Of a stretch of 64,000 nucleotides of DNA, positions 21,865-33,640 are shown piece by piece. The position numbers and the translations under genes were made by a program. This DNA is from Pseudopithomyces maydicus. Lineage: Eukaryota; Ascomycota; Dothideomycetes; Pleosporales; Didymosphaeriaceae. Each line of letters begins with the position of its first letter. The stretch's first letter is position 1. The notes beneath the pieces were generated by a model that was not told the origin of the DNA, made no database searches, and saw only the letters and a program-made list of their open reading frames with translations. Where the stretch lies: assembly GCA_026873275.1 (NCBI GenBank), contig JANTUC010000017.1, positions 806,001 to 870,000 on the forward strand. The letters run 5' to 3'.

Positions 21865-23580
21865 GTTGGATGGGAGAGAAGGGTGAAGGGCAAAGGGGGT
21901 ATCAAAGAGGAGTGAGGAGGAATTGGATGAAGAGACTGAGGAGGGGCTCGAGAGGCTGAAGAGGGGTACAAGTAGTCGTGGTGTTTAGTGTTGCCAGGTC
22001 GAGCTCGTCCATTGCTTTTGGGCTAGCCAGCGACGGTGACGTTGACGTGGAGGCCTTTGTTCGTGCTGCTGGACGTCATGCAGCGGGTCCGACGCGCCAA
22101 TTACAAGGAGATGCGGGCTTAGTCGGCGGGCAAAGAGGGTTTGGTGGCCGCGCGATCCACCGTTGCTGCGGGCAGAAGCAAGCAACAGGAACGGCGCCTG
22201 TCTGAAGCCCACTCGAGCCCCGCCGCGCGCAATCGATAAGGAGCCTCCTGGCTGCTCCGAGCCCTGCCCACCCGCCGAACACTCCACTATCCGGCCCTTC
22301 TCACCACCACGATCACCGATGCGCCTCCATCATACGATCGCCGACCGCATTCTCGCGCGCCCTGCCAACTTGTGGTTTCGCATGTTGGCATACCGACTTC
22401 TCTGGAACCTCCTGCCTGGTGGGGCGCGCCTGTTTCTGTTTCCAGATGCACAGTCAGCGATTACGCGCTTGACAAAGGCTCTCCGGGTGCGGCATCCCAC
22501 CTGCTAATCTGCTGGACCTGCATTGGCCTGGTCTCGTGCCATGAGGAATGCCCGCGCCTGCCTGCTCCATGGACGCATTGTCCGTGACTGATGGATTACA
22601 AACGTTATAGAGCATCGCGCGCCTGGAGAAGCCCCAGACCATTGGCCGCATCGAGCCATTGCTAATACTGCTGCTAATGCCCGGATGCTCGTGCAGCTCT
22701 TCCTGCTCCCACACGGCCGTGGGCAAGCGTGGCCGGCGTCGGATTTGGCGGCCGCTGGGGTAGAGGTCCCGGAAGTTGGACCGAGAAGCGAGCCGCCGCT
22801 CCACGGTATGACCTACCGGGAGTATCCACGTACCGTGGCTCGTGGGATAGTCTAGTAGGTAGTAGATAGTCTGCTGTGTTGCCCACGCTGGAAAAGAAAC
22901 ACACAGGGCGGCGGCCCAGGCGTCGAGCCCTCGCCCATTACCAACACCACCATGTCGTGCGCTACATCACTCCGAGGAGAAGGCCTCGATTTGCCTGCTT
23001 CCGGCCGAGTGCAGCTGAAGGATACGCCCAAGACTGGGGCGTGGCGGATGCACCGGTACGTGAGTCGTCCCGGATACTGTTCGCTCCATTTCGAATCCGT
23101 GGACAAAGGCAGCTGCCTCCCCATATATTTATTTTCTCTTTTTGTGCATTTCCGGTGCTCGTTTGTGATTTGGTCGATTCGATGACCCCATGTTGCTGTA
23201 TGTTGAGGCGTCTCCTCGGGTCAATGGCAGCGGTGGTTGAACAGCTCAACAGCTGGATGGAGGCAAGTTGAAACTCTGGGTCGGCCGCCGCACGTGAGCT
23301 CCATCTCCTATTTCACTGCGCATGCGCAACGAGGCTTCGTTCTTGGGTAGAATGGGTCCAATGTAGAAGCGTAGTCAGGAACGTGGCAACGTAGAGGGCG
23401 CTAACTCGATTGGTCGCGAGTTGAACACCATGCAGGTCAGGCCTCAGTTTGGCAGTGCTCGGCAGCTCTTCTCAGCCTCAGCTCCCCTTTCCTGTCTCCA
23501 GCCTCGAGTGCTCTGCTTGCACTCTCTTTCTCTTGTCACAGTCTATCTCTCGATTTCAACACCGACAATTGCCGTCCAAT
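21865..23580. other. 1.7 kb divergent intergenic region
   Basis: This separates the start of mannitol dehydrogenase (minus) from the start of the unknown-family gene (plus), so it holds both promoters. Open frames are short and mutually overlapping. A 62-codon frame beginning at 22319 is the only mildly coherent one and I do not call it. Confidence 0.5.
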
Positions 23581-24486
23581 ATGGTTCTCCACGGCCTCCT
23601 CCCCAAGCCGTTGCCATCAAACGACGTGGTCGTAGGCCAGCTCCTGACCCACCCCCTCCACCCCGAACGCGACGGCTTCTATTCGCAGCAGGCCCACGAG
23701 GCCGTCGACGAGCTCAACGACTACCACATCCAGCTCCGATACAAAGATGTCTTTTCGGTGGACACGGAGGGCCGCTTCATGTCCAGCTACGGTTCCAAGT
23801 TCGAGCTTGGCCGTATCTACAGACAGCCCAACCTCCTCACCGTGACAGCCGAGCAGATGATCCAGCGCACCAGCCAGCAGCCCCGCGAAGCCCTTCAAGC
23901 CGTCTGCGATGACCCCGAGGCGCAGCAGTGGCTATACAAGCTTGCTCAAGAGCAACAGGAGTTCTACGTTGTGGTTGGGACAACGGAACTACACAAGGCC
24001 GTCTTCAAGCGCGCAAAGCTTCGGGATGCTGGCGCTTCCAGGAATCTGAGGGAGGCGCCCATCGAGAAAGATGCTAGGGTGCCCCGCGCCATCTCGCGGA
24101 GGAACTCGACGCTCGGAGGCCTGGGCACCGACCCCTCCATTTCTGGTGTATTTGGCATGGATGTCCGCCGCTGTATCGTCCGTGTCTCAACCCCCGCAGA
24201 GCCGCATCGTCTCGAGGATATAGGCTATCATTGGTTTTATTACGATGTTCCGGGTAGCTCGAGCAAGGAGCAACTGATCGTCGGATTGGGTGATGCTCTC
24301 AAGGCAAACGAGCTGCGACTCATGCTGGACCTGAGCGAGGAGACTGTACAGGGAAATCTCGACGCCATCAGCCAGCTCAGTCTGGATGCTTTGAGTGCGG
24401 CGGCCAGTCCATTGCTCAAGCCTAGCTCCCCTGCGCTTCGAGGCCGGTCGCCTTCTCCACACCCTCAGCTCAAGGGTCTTGCCTAG
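23581..24486 (+). CDS. Unrecognised protein; member A of a family also present at 52.8-53.5 kb
   Basis: A single exon of 301 residues from the ATG at 23581 (MVLHGLLPKPLPSNDVVVGQ); earlier in-frame codons are probably 5' UTR because the sequence before this Met is not conserved-looking. The N-terminal ~160 residues contain LLPKPL, VGQLL, YKDVFSVDTEGRF, an acidic helical stretch ending in WLYKLAQEQQEFYVVVGTTE and FKRAKLRD. The same elements occur in order in the minus-strand gene at 52810-53538. The C-terminal half adds an extra domain (RCIVRVSTPAEPHRL, GYHWFYYDVPG) and a Ser/Pro tail (SPALRGRSPSPHPQLKG). No signal peptide or transmembrane segment. I do not recognise a named domain; probably cytosolic or nuclear. 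Confidence 0.82.
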   Translation: MVLHGLLPKPLPSNDVVVGQLLTHPLHPERDGFYSQQAHEAVDELNDYHIQLRYKDVFSVDTEGRFMSSYGSKFELGRIYRQPNLLTVTAEQMIQRTSQQPREALQAVCDDPEAQQWLYKLAQEQQEFYVVVGTTELHKAVFKRAKLRDAGASRNLREAPIEKDARVPRAISRRNSTLGGLGTDPSISGVFGMDVRRCIVRVSTPAEPHRLEDIGYHWFYYDVPGSSSKEQLIVGLGDALKANELRLMLDLSEETVQGNLDAISQLSLDALSAAASPLLKPSSPALRGRSPSPHPQLKGLA

Positions 24487-24499
24487 AGCTTCCCTCTGC

Positions 24500-24534
24500 C
24501 ACCCTGCACCCTGCACCCTGCACCCTTCACCCCT
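24500..24534. repeat. CACCCTG heptamer tandem repeat
   Basis: Three perfect CACCCTG units (the first beginning at its C at 24500), followed by CACCCTT and CACCCCT, just after the stop of the unknown-family gene, in its 3' UTR. Confidence 0.8.
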
Positions 24535-25140
24535 CTTCTTCTTTCACAACCTCTGCAACGGAGCTATGGGAGCTGCGTGAGTATGGAATATGGACGATTG
24601 CGACACGATAGACACGTTTCCTGCCCACGAATTATTTGATGTTACGGCCATGCTTCTTTTATTCTTGTTATGATACACGAATGTTTTCCTTATACCCCAT
24701 GCATGTTAAAATTCAAAAGAACGTATCGAGCTGCGGTTCTTGAAGCGTTTAGGCGGTATACATTTCTCGCACGATAGAGCAGTCGGCTATGGTAGTCGAT
24801 AGTGGGAACTTGCTTCTACACTCAATGTACAACACCACCAATGTCGCCATCACAGGAACGCAACCCTTACGGTTCGACCTCAATATACACTCACAATATG
24901 CTCCTCTCCTTCCACTTTCCCACTCTAGTGATGTACCATGATCCCAACGCGGCAAAAACCACGAGCAAGCCCTCAGCTACCCTTGTACCGCTAAACTAAA
25001 TTCGCCTACACGCTTCTGCCGTGGCAGTCGAAACCGGCAAGGTATCACTGGCACCCGACGCCCACCCCATAACCTCGCGTGGCCCGCAAGCATTTCGCGT
25101 GTCACCCTTGTTGCGCGCATATTCGTTGTACATGTCCATC
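24535..25140. other. Intergenic region upstream of the methyltransferase
   Basis: About 600 bp with the 3' UTR of the preceding gene and the promoter of the following one. No gene seen. Confidence 0.5.
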
Positions 25141-26552
25141 ATGGCCGACACCGAGTCCGAAATTGCTACTGACTACTCGACCGCGTTGGTCCCAGAAAGC
25201 GATGTAAGTCGTGTGGCCAGGTTACTGGGACCTCTAGCCGCTTAGCCCAAGTCGGTTGCAGAGGCGGGGTAGTCAGACAGTCCGTTTGTTAATACCAGGT
25301 AGGATAGCAGTGAAACGGACTCAGCCATTGGCGGGGTCACATATGCGTACGTACAGCTGCGGCGTGCTGAATGTTGACATGTTGCTCACAGTTGTTGTAG
25401 ATCGTCGACGACGAGTGCGAGGAGCGAGATTTATGCTTCTGTAGAGGAGTTTGGACGGACCTATCACGGCTACAAGGCTGGCAGTGAGATGAATCCTCCC
25501 AAGAATCATGAGATGAAACACCACTAACCAATTGACCATAGAATATGTCTTGCCCAACGACGAAGTAGGTGATGAGAGGTTCCGGTATTAATATTGTCAT
25601 TGCGTATCCTTCTAACACGCCCAAAAGTCCGAAAGGGACCGCTTAGATCTCCAGCACACGCTCTTCACCATCTCGTGCGATGGTGCCCTCAACCTCGCCC
25701 CCATAGACAACCCCAGGCGTGTTCTCGACATCGCCACCGGCACGGGAATATGGGCCATGGAATTTGGTGAGATTCCCTTCCCAAGCTCACACTCATCCAC
25801 ACCCCACCCATCACCAAGCTCACCATCTCCCAGCCGAAAAACACCCCTCCGCCCGCGTCACCGGCACCGACCTCTCCCCCATCCAACCCAACTACGTCCC
25901 CGTGAACTGCCAGTTCGAAATCGCCGACGCCGAAGACGAGTGGAACTTCGGCCGCCCCTTCGACTACATCCACGGACGCGCCCTGCTAACTTGCTTCGCC
26001 GACCCACGCTCCATCATCCAGAAGGCGTACGACAACCTTGCCCCGGGCGGCTACCTAGAGCTCCAGGACGGCCTGTTCCCTTTCCAATTCATGGATCCCC
26101 AGCCTAGCCCGGAACACCCTTTGCGCGACTTCCTGGACAAGGTCGCAGAGTGCGGGGTGAAGATCGGGCGCCCGTGGAACAACGTGCAGCATTACAAGAG
26201 GTGGATGCAGGAGATTGGGTTCGAGGCAGTGGAGGAGAAGAGGGTGTACTGGCCGTGTGGGCCGTGGGCGAAGGGGAGAAGATGAAGAAGTTGGGGATTT
26301 ATTTCCTCGAGGATATGAAGCATGCGATTGAGCCGGTGGGGTTGAAGATGTTTGTCAAGGTGCTGGGGTGGTCGGAGGAGAAGGCGAAGAGGTTAATTCA
26401 CGATGAGGTTATGCCGTGTTTGGGGCAGAAGAAGCTGTACATGTATGAAACTGTGTAAGTGTTTTGTTTGTTGAAAGTAGCTGGGATGTTTCCTTCTAAC
26501 ATTGTGTAGGCTTTTTGTGTACGGGAAAAAGCCACTGAATGCGCCACAGTAA
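25141..26552 (+). CDS. SAM-dependent methyltransferase, UMTA/LaeA-like (one-base frameshift)
   Basis: Exons about 25141-25203, 25429-25483, 25542-25564 (23 nt micro-exon), 25628-25766, 25834-26454 and 26510-26552; the exon 2 start is the least certain. Key blocks are an acidic N-terminus (MADTESEIATDYSTALVPES), GRTYHGYKAG, YVLPNDESERDRLDLQH, SAM motif I VLDIATGTGIWAMEF, TGTDLSPIQPNYVPVN, and APGGYLELQD. These are diagnostic of the fungal UMTA/TAM methyltransferases related to LaeA, many of unknown substrate. The frame breaks at GGGG 26273-26276: GPWAKG is followed in the next frame by EKMKKLGIYFLEDMKH, with no intron between. As read, translation stops at 26285; with one extra G the summed exons give 314 residues. 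No secondary-metabolite backbone gene is adjacent. Confidence 0.85.
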
Positions 26553-27470
26553 AGTCTTTAGGGCTTTTCAGCAGGTACACATTATTTTTCTAGATGCTCG
26601 GAGGATGAGTACACATGGCCGAATACTGAGCAGAATATTTCATGGTGTGAATGCGTTATGGGGATGTACACACACACGAAGCCAGATGAACTGCTTGTTG
26701 AAAAATTTCCTTTGGTTTACCATGCCTATATCACATTGGCTCTTTGATGCTTGCAAACTTATGACCTATAGGCCTCAAAAATGCATATTCACATATATAA
26801 GCATTCGGATGAAGTTGCCTTTGGTGCTGGGTATCTGGCTGATCTTGCAAGCGGGTCGCCCAATTGTTTGGATTCTCATCGTAACTGACCGGACTAGGCC
26901 ATGCTACAGATACAGTATAACGATCATTTTAAATGAAAAATTGCGTTAGATTGCATACATAATCGAAACATAATATATGTTTCAATGGCCATTGATTCGA
27001 GTTAAGACAAGATTGGGGGTTTTCAAAGATTTTGTCCTACGACAACAACACATTCACCCAGAACATTTCACGTCCGATACAAATGTCGACCCTCGAGGGA
27101 ACTAGATGCACCCGAGTGTGACGTCCATTGAACACGCTCTAGTGTGATCTGCACTCGGCGGAGTATCTTTGCCGATGCCCTGTACCCCTCCCCGCACTTA
27201 CAATGTACATCGCATCCATAGTCTCGCAGGTTTCCCCACTTTAGCACCTCTTCAGCAAAGAAGCATCCTGCAAAGGTTAAACCGGTACTTCGCCCGTTGT
27301 CACCGTTGCACTGCCGTTGCATCGACATGGATTATCAAGTTTATCATGGAATACCGCATTCGGTCCATCGTTTGACGAGTGACCTGCAGAAATGCAGAAA
27401 TACCACGCGTTGCCACCCTTTTAAAAATGGCGATTGATCCATACAGTCTTCAGAGCACGTGTTTCGTAGA
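26553..27470. other. AT-rich intergenic region upstream of the GH3 gene
   Basis: About 920 bp, more AT-rich than its surroundings, with spurious open frames. Contains the GH3 promoter. No XlnR-type GGCTAAA site was noticed here. Confidence 0.5.
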
Positions 27471-30340
27471 ATGAAGCTGTTTCTTGCATTCTCGATACTG
27501 GGTCTGCGGGCGTTCGCGCAGCAGCATGATGCTCCAATGCGCGAGGGCCGCGCTGGAGAAAAAGATGCCTTTATTGACAATTTGATCTCCAAGATGGATG
27601 TCGCAGATTTGGTTCAGCAACTGCATCTCACTTTCGCAGACAACATCATCGGGCCTGCATCCGATAACTCCCTCTACGAATTCGAACTGCGCTTTACACC
27701 GAATGCATCGATAGGCCACGTGCACGATTGGTACCCGCTCAATAAAACCTACTACAATGATCTGCAGCGACTCAATGTCGAAAGCTCGAGGCTCAAGATA
27801 CCATTTTTGCATTGGGCAGAATGTCTCCATGGCGTGGGTAGCTTCAACCAGAGCATGTTCCCACAAGCCCTCGCGTTATCAAATAGCTGGGACACAAAAC
27901 TCGTTCATCGCGTAGGAAGAGCTATAGCCACCGAGGCACGCAGTATTGGTGTGCACGCTTGTCTTGCACCGGTGCTAGACTTGTGCAAAGACCCACGCTG
28001 GGGTCGGTGTCAAGAAGATTGGGGCGAGGACAAGGTCCTCACGTCGCATATGGGTGTTGCATTCGCGAGTGGCCTGTCGAAGAACGGAAGCTGGGCGGAT
28101 AAAGACGCGGTAGCTCCGGTGATGAAACACTTTGCGGCCCATGGGTCGCCGCAGGGAGGTAGCAATGGGGCACCGTTCATGGGACACGGGAATAGAGAGG
28201 TGTTGGAGGAACATTTGTTGCCGTTCAAAAGCGTGGTCGATCAGGGTGGTGTGAGGGGCGTGATGATGGCGTATCATGAACTCGATGATGTGCCAAGCCA
28301 TGTCAATCCAATGTTGTATAAACAACTGGAAGAGTGGGGGTTTGATGGATTTGTAACCGCTGATGATACGGGTATGTTCTTACAATTACTCTGGTCAAGG
28401 TATCTAAAGACTAACTTGAGTAAGGAATGAAACAACTGCAAAATGGCCACAAGGTTGCCGAATCACCGGCGGACGCTATTGCCCAATATTACAATGCTGG
28501 AGGGATGGTTCAGTTCTACGACTACCCACTTTACGAGCTTCTGAATTCAACCAAGGACCTTATTGGCAACGGCACTGTCAAAGAAGACCTATTACGAGAA
28601 AAGGTGCGAAAAGTACTGGGTGTCAAGTATGACCTTGGTCTTTTCGAAAATCCTTATATCCCTGCTGAGATCGATCCTTATCAGCTTACACTAGACCACA
28701 TTCCCCTGACGTTAGAGTCGGCCCAGAAAAGCATCGTGCTTCTGGAGAACAGAAACAAGACTCTACCTTTGAGCGTCGAAAATGGAAGAAGTCGGACTAT
28801 TGCGTTAATTGGTCCGTTTGGAGACACACTGAATTACGGTGACTACTCTGGTCAGTACGGGATGTTTCCGGTTGCCAATTCCACAACGCTCCAACAGGGA
28901 ATTTTGAATCATCTTGCCGGTACAGATGGAAAATTGGTGACCAGTATGGGTGCGAATACGTGGCAGTACAATGCGCATTATCCTATTCCACCGTATCACC
29001 TATACACGAACGGATCTTCAGGAGGTTTGTTGGCGACATATTTCGCGGATACAAACTTCAGCGAACCGCTGGTGCAAAATGTCGAAACTCCAGTGGGCTC
29101 ATGGGGTCTGTATCCTCCCCCTGGCTTACCATCCAACAACTTCAGCGTCATATGGGAAGGTGACTTCGAATCAGGGGTAGATGGCGATGTAGACGGGTGT
29201 CTAGGCGTCGCTATTGGCCCCAATACAACTGCAAAGATATATGTAGACGGGAAACTACACATTGATGTTCCTTTGACCACGGCAGGCAACATACTTTCCA
29301 ACATCCCCGAGCGCTCGTACTCGATCAACAATGGTACCCAGGCACCACCAGGCTCTGAGCCCTTTACTTTTAGACAAGGTGTCAAGTACCACATACGCCT
29401 GGAATACCAGACTTGGAACTTGTATCAAAAGATTGAGAACCTCGGGTCGCTCAATTCCCAAGTATATCTTTTCTGGAACCTTGTCGACCGCACGTCGCCC
29501 GTTGACAAGAGTGTGGCCGTAGCAAAAGATGCTGATGTCATCGTGCTAGCTGTAGGCGGTGCATGGAACAGCGACGGAGAGTCGGGAGATCGAGCTACCC
29601 TTGGCCTCAGTGCGAACCAGACATCTCTTGCAAACGCTATATTCGCACTGGAAAAGCCCATAGTTCTTGTTCTTTTCGGTGGCCGTCCCTTCGCAATTCC
29701 AGAATACTATTCTCGCGCGGCTGCAGTACTGGACGCAAATTTCCCCGGTCAAAATGGCGGCCAGGCTATTGCAGATGCGCTGTTTGGTACAGTGAATCCC
29801 GGTGGTAGGTTGACAGTGTCGGTCCCTGTGCACGAGGGCCAGCTACCCGTATATTACAACTACAAACAGACCGCGAAAAAGAAGTGGTACACCGATATTG
29901 AGTCGTTGCCGTATTATCCTTTTGGGTACGGTTTATCATACACCACATTCAATATCTCTAATTACAAGGGGCATACATCGGGTGGCAGCACCCAAAATTT
30001 TACTGTCTCTGACACACTTGTATTTGAAGCGGATGTCACAAATACTGGTCCTGTTGCTGGCTCATACGTTGCGCAAGTGTATTTGCTGCAACGAGTCTCA
30101 CAAATTTCACAGCCACTAAAGCAACTTGTTGGTTTTCAAAGGGTGTATGTTGAACCAGGAGAGACCGTGACAGCAAGGATAGAGGTGGAAGTTGAGAGAT
30201 ATCTAAGGATGTTGGATCGTGGGTATGAGTGGATAATTGAGAAGGGAACGTATGTCTTCGCGATGTTGGATAACGGAGGGTGGGATGCGCTTTGGAATGC
30301 CGATGCAGGAGGCAATGTGACGATGAAGTGTCTAGGTTAG
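27471..30340 (+). CDS. Secreted GH3 beta-glycosidase with PA14 domain
   Basis: Exons 27471-28371 and 28425-30340 (53 bp intron) encode 938 residues. MKLFLAFSILGLRAFAQQ is a signal peptide. The GH3 N-domain has HWAECLHGVG, LAPVLDLCKDPRWGRCQEDWGED, PVMKHFAAHG and GFDGFVTADDTG, whose Asp298 is the expected nucleophile; the intron falls two codons later. The C-terminal GH3 domain (SIVLLENRNKTLPL) is interrupted by a PA14 domain at about residues 490-590 (GGLLATYFADTNFSEPLV). A fibronectin-III-like domain (about 820-930) closes the protein. Many N-glycosylation sequons are present. Beta-glucosidase or beta-xylosidase activity on plant-derived oligosaccharides is likely; the sequence does not settle which. 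Confidence 0.92.
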
Positions 30341-30717
30341 CATGATAGAATTAAGTTAAAAGGCTCTGGTCTCGCTATCACAACTATCCTATGTCGTACG
30401 AGGGGACCGGGCTCACTCGGGGTACACATTATGCAGAGAGATATCCTCACGTAATCGTTGTGCGATATCCGAGCAATCAATCCTAGTCTATAGACTTTAG
30501 CATTTTCCCATGGATATTTCAGCCTATAGATTTCCTACCTTTCATAATATTCCATCTTACAAGTTCGAGTTCAATCATAATCCGCTAAAATAGGCTCCCC
30601 AAGTGTTAATATAGTGCTTATCCATGCCGCATTACTGCTTACATGCAGTCATGAGCAGTTGCTATATGAATCTCGCAAAATCCTCGAAGATTAATGTATC
30701 AATATTGTGTTCTAGCT
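30341..30717. other. Intergenic region between GH3 and 2OG oxygenase genes
   Basis: About 380 bp, AT-rich. It holds the GH3 3' UTR and the promoter of the oxygenase gene; an in-frame upstream ATG at 30694 could add eight residues to the oxygenase. Confidence 0.5.
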
Positions 30718-31769
30718 ATGGCGTTCAGTCATCCATCAATCCCTTCATTCCCATCGGATTTACCCACTCAAACTCTTGAGTGCGTTTCGTTCGCAGGGCT
30801 ACGGAATGGAAGTCCTACCGAATCCGAGAAACTTTACAATGCTTGCAAGACTGATGGATTCTTTTTGTTGGATTTGACAGATTCCGAACAAGGCCAAGAG
30901 TTCATCGCAAATGTTGATAACATGTTCATCCTCCAGGATAGATTCTTCAAGTTGGATTACGACACAAAGAGGCAATACATCGGCGAGCGACTTTTGGGGT
31001 AACTAATGCCATAATTGATACTTTGTGAATTATTTTGACTGATTATTATAGATATAAACCTGAGGGAGCGGCGAAGGGGGACCTTCAAGGCCGCCCTGAT
31101 CGCTGTGAGATGTGGACCGTGCAAAAAGAGGACATTCTGAACATGATCAAGCCTAATCCAGCACCAGAGGTCATGAAGTCACACAGGAACATGCATGAGG
31201 ATTTTGTCCGTGGTGCACACGCAATCGAAGACATCGTCTTGGGCTCGCTGGAACGATCTCTGCAAATGCAGCCTGGTTCACTCACCGACATGCATCACAT
31301 CGATAAGGAAACAAGGGACCAATATCGAATGATATGCTTCCCGCCGTTAGCAGATCGCGACAGACGTAGTAGCATGGTGCCACATCGCGACTTTGGCAGC
31401 ATGACGACCTTGTTCAATATCCTTGGTGGTCTTCAGTTCCTGCCTTCTGGCAAGAATCCTGAGGTGGAGGACGATTGGCTTTACATTAAGCCTGTACCAG
31501 GGTGTGCGATCATCAACATTGGAGATATCATGGTGGCCTTTACCAACGGGGCGCTGAAGAGCCCGATGCATCGCGTCGTGCCACCGCCAGGGGACCAGGC
31601 GACTCTGACAAGGTATTCGTTGGCATATTTTGCGCGACCAGCGATAACGACTGTGGTGAAGCGCCTCGAAGGTGGGAATATCCCGCCTCTGCGGGAGGGT
31701 GAAGTCGAAGAGGGACTTGTGGCGAGCGAGTGGTTCGTTGCGAAGTTAAAAGCGGTTACTTTGCAGTGA
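30718..31769 (+). CDS. 2-oxoglutarate/Fe(II)-dependent oxygenase, isopenicillin-N-synthase-like
   Basis: Exons 30718-30998 and 31052-31769 (53 bp intron, GTAACT donor, TATAG acceptor) encode 332 residues starting MAFSHPSIPSF. The N-terminal DIOX_N region (LYNACKTDGFFLLDL) and the double-stranded beta-helix domain are present. Iron ligands His and Asp are in VPHRDFGSMTTLF, the distal His in SPMHRVVPPP, and the 2-oxoglutarate-binding Arg-x-Ser in TRYSLAYFARP. Members oxidise small molecules, commonly in secondary or amino-acid metabolism; the substrate is not predictable. It sits 206 bp upstream of an FAD amine oxidase on the same strand, which may hint at a shared pathway. Confidence 0.9.
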
Positions 31770-31975
31770 TAGCGATAACCCCGGAAGCAGAATGCGAACC
31801 TAAGAATGGAAGGATCAAAGTGCTATCTTTTCGGAATTCGTTTTTAGTACCGAACCCCGAAAGAATGCCTGGCCAATTAGCAACCAGTAGCGTTTAGCTT
31901 GGACCAGAGTACAAATACATAGAAATGTCAACGTCGAGAATCAATGCTGCTTCGTATCATCAGTAAATCAAAACA

Positions 31976-33319
31976 ATGAAGCAAATCCTGCCTGTCCCAT
32001 CACCTGTCACTTCATACTGGCTCAGCCAGCCGCACAAATACAATAACCTACGTTCAACACCAGACTTACCCAAAGAATGTGACGTTGCTATCATCGGATC
32101 GGGTATGGCGGGTATCGCCACCGCTTACCACTTATTTAAGCAAGCAGAATCACCTTCGAGCGTTGTGATCCTTGAAGCTCGCGAACTGTGTTCTGGAGCG
32201 ACAGCTCGCAATGGAGGCCATTCTAAGATCAAATTGTCGACGCTCGCGAGTCAGATCCCCGTGATGGGACCCGGTGGAGTAGATGAATTACATGCATTTG
32301 TACAGGGTGTCATTGCAAACCTGAAACAAGTTGCCGAGGATGAAGAGCTAGATTGTGAGCTGGAAATACGGCGAAGCTTTGATGTGCAATTGGATAGTAA
32401 AGACTCGGCATCCTTGAAAGAGGTATATCAGAGCAGTAGAAAAGCGGGGCATACTTGGACGAAGGACGTTGGGTTTGCTCTGGCAGAGTACGTGGAGCAG
32501 GTCACCTCGATCAAGGGGGCGAAATCAGCTGAGAGTGTACCTTGTTGCTCGCTTTGGCCGTATAAGTTTGTTACACAGCTCGTCGATCGGCTCGTATCGC
32601 GCTATCCTGAGAGAATCAATATACAGACGACGACACCCGTCACCGCGACTTCTGTGCTGCCAGACGGAAAGAACTCTATAACCACGCCGCGCGGGGTGCT
32701 TCAGGCGAGGAAGGTGATTTTTGCTACGAATGCATACACGGCTGGTCTCCTGCCACAATTCAAGGATGTCATTGTTCCAATCCGCGGTATGGCAACTCAC
32801 ATCGTTCCGAAGGTGCCGATACACCCACACCTCTCGCATACGTATAATATCACGTTTCAGTCTGGACAAGCTGCAGATTACCTGAACCCACGGCCAGATG
32901 GAAGCATCGTCGTCGGCGGAGGAGGGTCAGCGTTCAAATCAGACCGATCGACATGGTACGACAACTTTGACGATTCGAATAGATTCAGCAGTGACGTGGA
33001 GAAGTATTGGGATGATTACATGCAACAAAACTTCCTCGGTTGGGAGGACAGCAAAGCCGAGGTGGACCAGATTTGGACGGGGATAATGGGGGCCACACCG
33101 GATGGATGGCCACATATTGGGCGAGTACCCGGAAGAGAGAATCAGTGGATCCTCGCTGGTTTCAATGGAGGTGGCATGTCGTTTATCCCCACAGCAGCGA
33201 AGGCAGTGGCGCGGATGGTGGTGGAGGGTAGCGATTTCGACGATGTGAAAAGCGAGTTCGGCATGCCGGGAATTTTTTCAACAAGTGCAGAGAGGCTACG
33301 GAGAGCTTTCAACGAGTAG
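31976..33319 (+). CDS. FAD-dependent amine/amino-acid oxidase (DAO family)
   Basis: Intronless, 447 residues. An N-terminal Rossmann FAD-binding motif (CDVAIIGSGMAGIATAYHL, residues ~35-53) is followed by ARELCSGATARNGGHSK, which is characteristic of the DadA/gamma-glutamylputrescine oxidase group. A C-terminal IWTGIMGATPDGWPHIGRVPG block and WILAGFNGGGMSFIP complete the FAD-binding fold. It probably oxidises a secondary or primary amine or an amino acid to the imine with release of H2O2, in the cytosol or peroxisome. There is no C-terminal SKL (ends RRAFNE). It is co-directional with the 2OG oxygenase upstream and the reductases downstream. Confidence 0.9.
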   Translation: MKQILPVPSPVTSYWLSQPHKYNNLRSTPDLPKECDVAIIGSGMAGIATAYHLFKQAESPSSVVILEARELCSGATARNGGHSKIKLSTLASQIPVMGPGGVDELHAFVQGVIANLKQVAEDEELDCELEIRRSFDVQLDSKDSASLKEVYQSSRKAGHTWTKDVGFALAEYVEQVTSIKGAKSAESVPCCSLWPYKFVTQLVDRLVSRYPERINIQTTTPVTATSVLPDGKNSITTPRGVLQARKVIFATNAYTAGLLPQFKDVIVPIRGMATHIVPKVPIHPHLSHTYNITFQSGQAADYLNPRPDGSIVVGGGGSAFKSDRSTWYDNFDDSNRFSSDVEKYWDDYMQQNFLGWEDSKAEVDQIWTGIMGATPDGWPHIGRVPGRENQWILAGFNGGGMSFIPTAAKAVARMVVEGSDFDDVKSEFGMPGIFSTSAERLRRAFNE

Positions 33320-33640
33320 ATTAAGGTGGTCAATGGCTGTGTGATTAATATTCGGTAGCTTTCTCACCGAAATGCGTGCCGCGCTGTCCCCCGCCCCCTT
33401 CCAAATGACGTTAGTGGGGTTGACAGCTATCGTGATCTTTCACAATTTTAGTATCCTGGCATGCCAGCAGAGTGCTCCATTCGTGGCCCTCTGCACTCTG
33501 TGGCTGTTAGCTAATGACTTTACCCCGGCCGGGTGGATGGCTGCACATGTGGCTACTTAAGGTAGGCCTGCTGCCCCCGTGGGTATGAGGCTCATCTCGC
33601 ACTTCATCTACTTCACTTTACCTCATTTCAAACCCTCACA
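33320..33640. other. Intergenic region upstream of aldo/keto reductase 1
   Basis: About 320 bp carrying a 3' UTR and the promoter of the following gene. No other feature seen. Confidence 0.5.

Noticed and set aside
22319..22507. 62-codon frame starting MRLHHTIADRILARP
   Set aside because: Short, no recognised domain, GC-rich promoter region; insufficient support.
24500..24534. CACCCTG repeat as telomere-like sequence
   Set aside because: The unit is not TTAGGG or its complement; it is a short 3' UTR repeat within ordinary genes.
26539..26949. 136-codon plus-strand frame after the methyltransferase
   Set aside because: AT-rich, overlaps the last methyltransferase exon, no coherent protein features.
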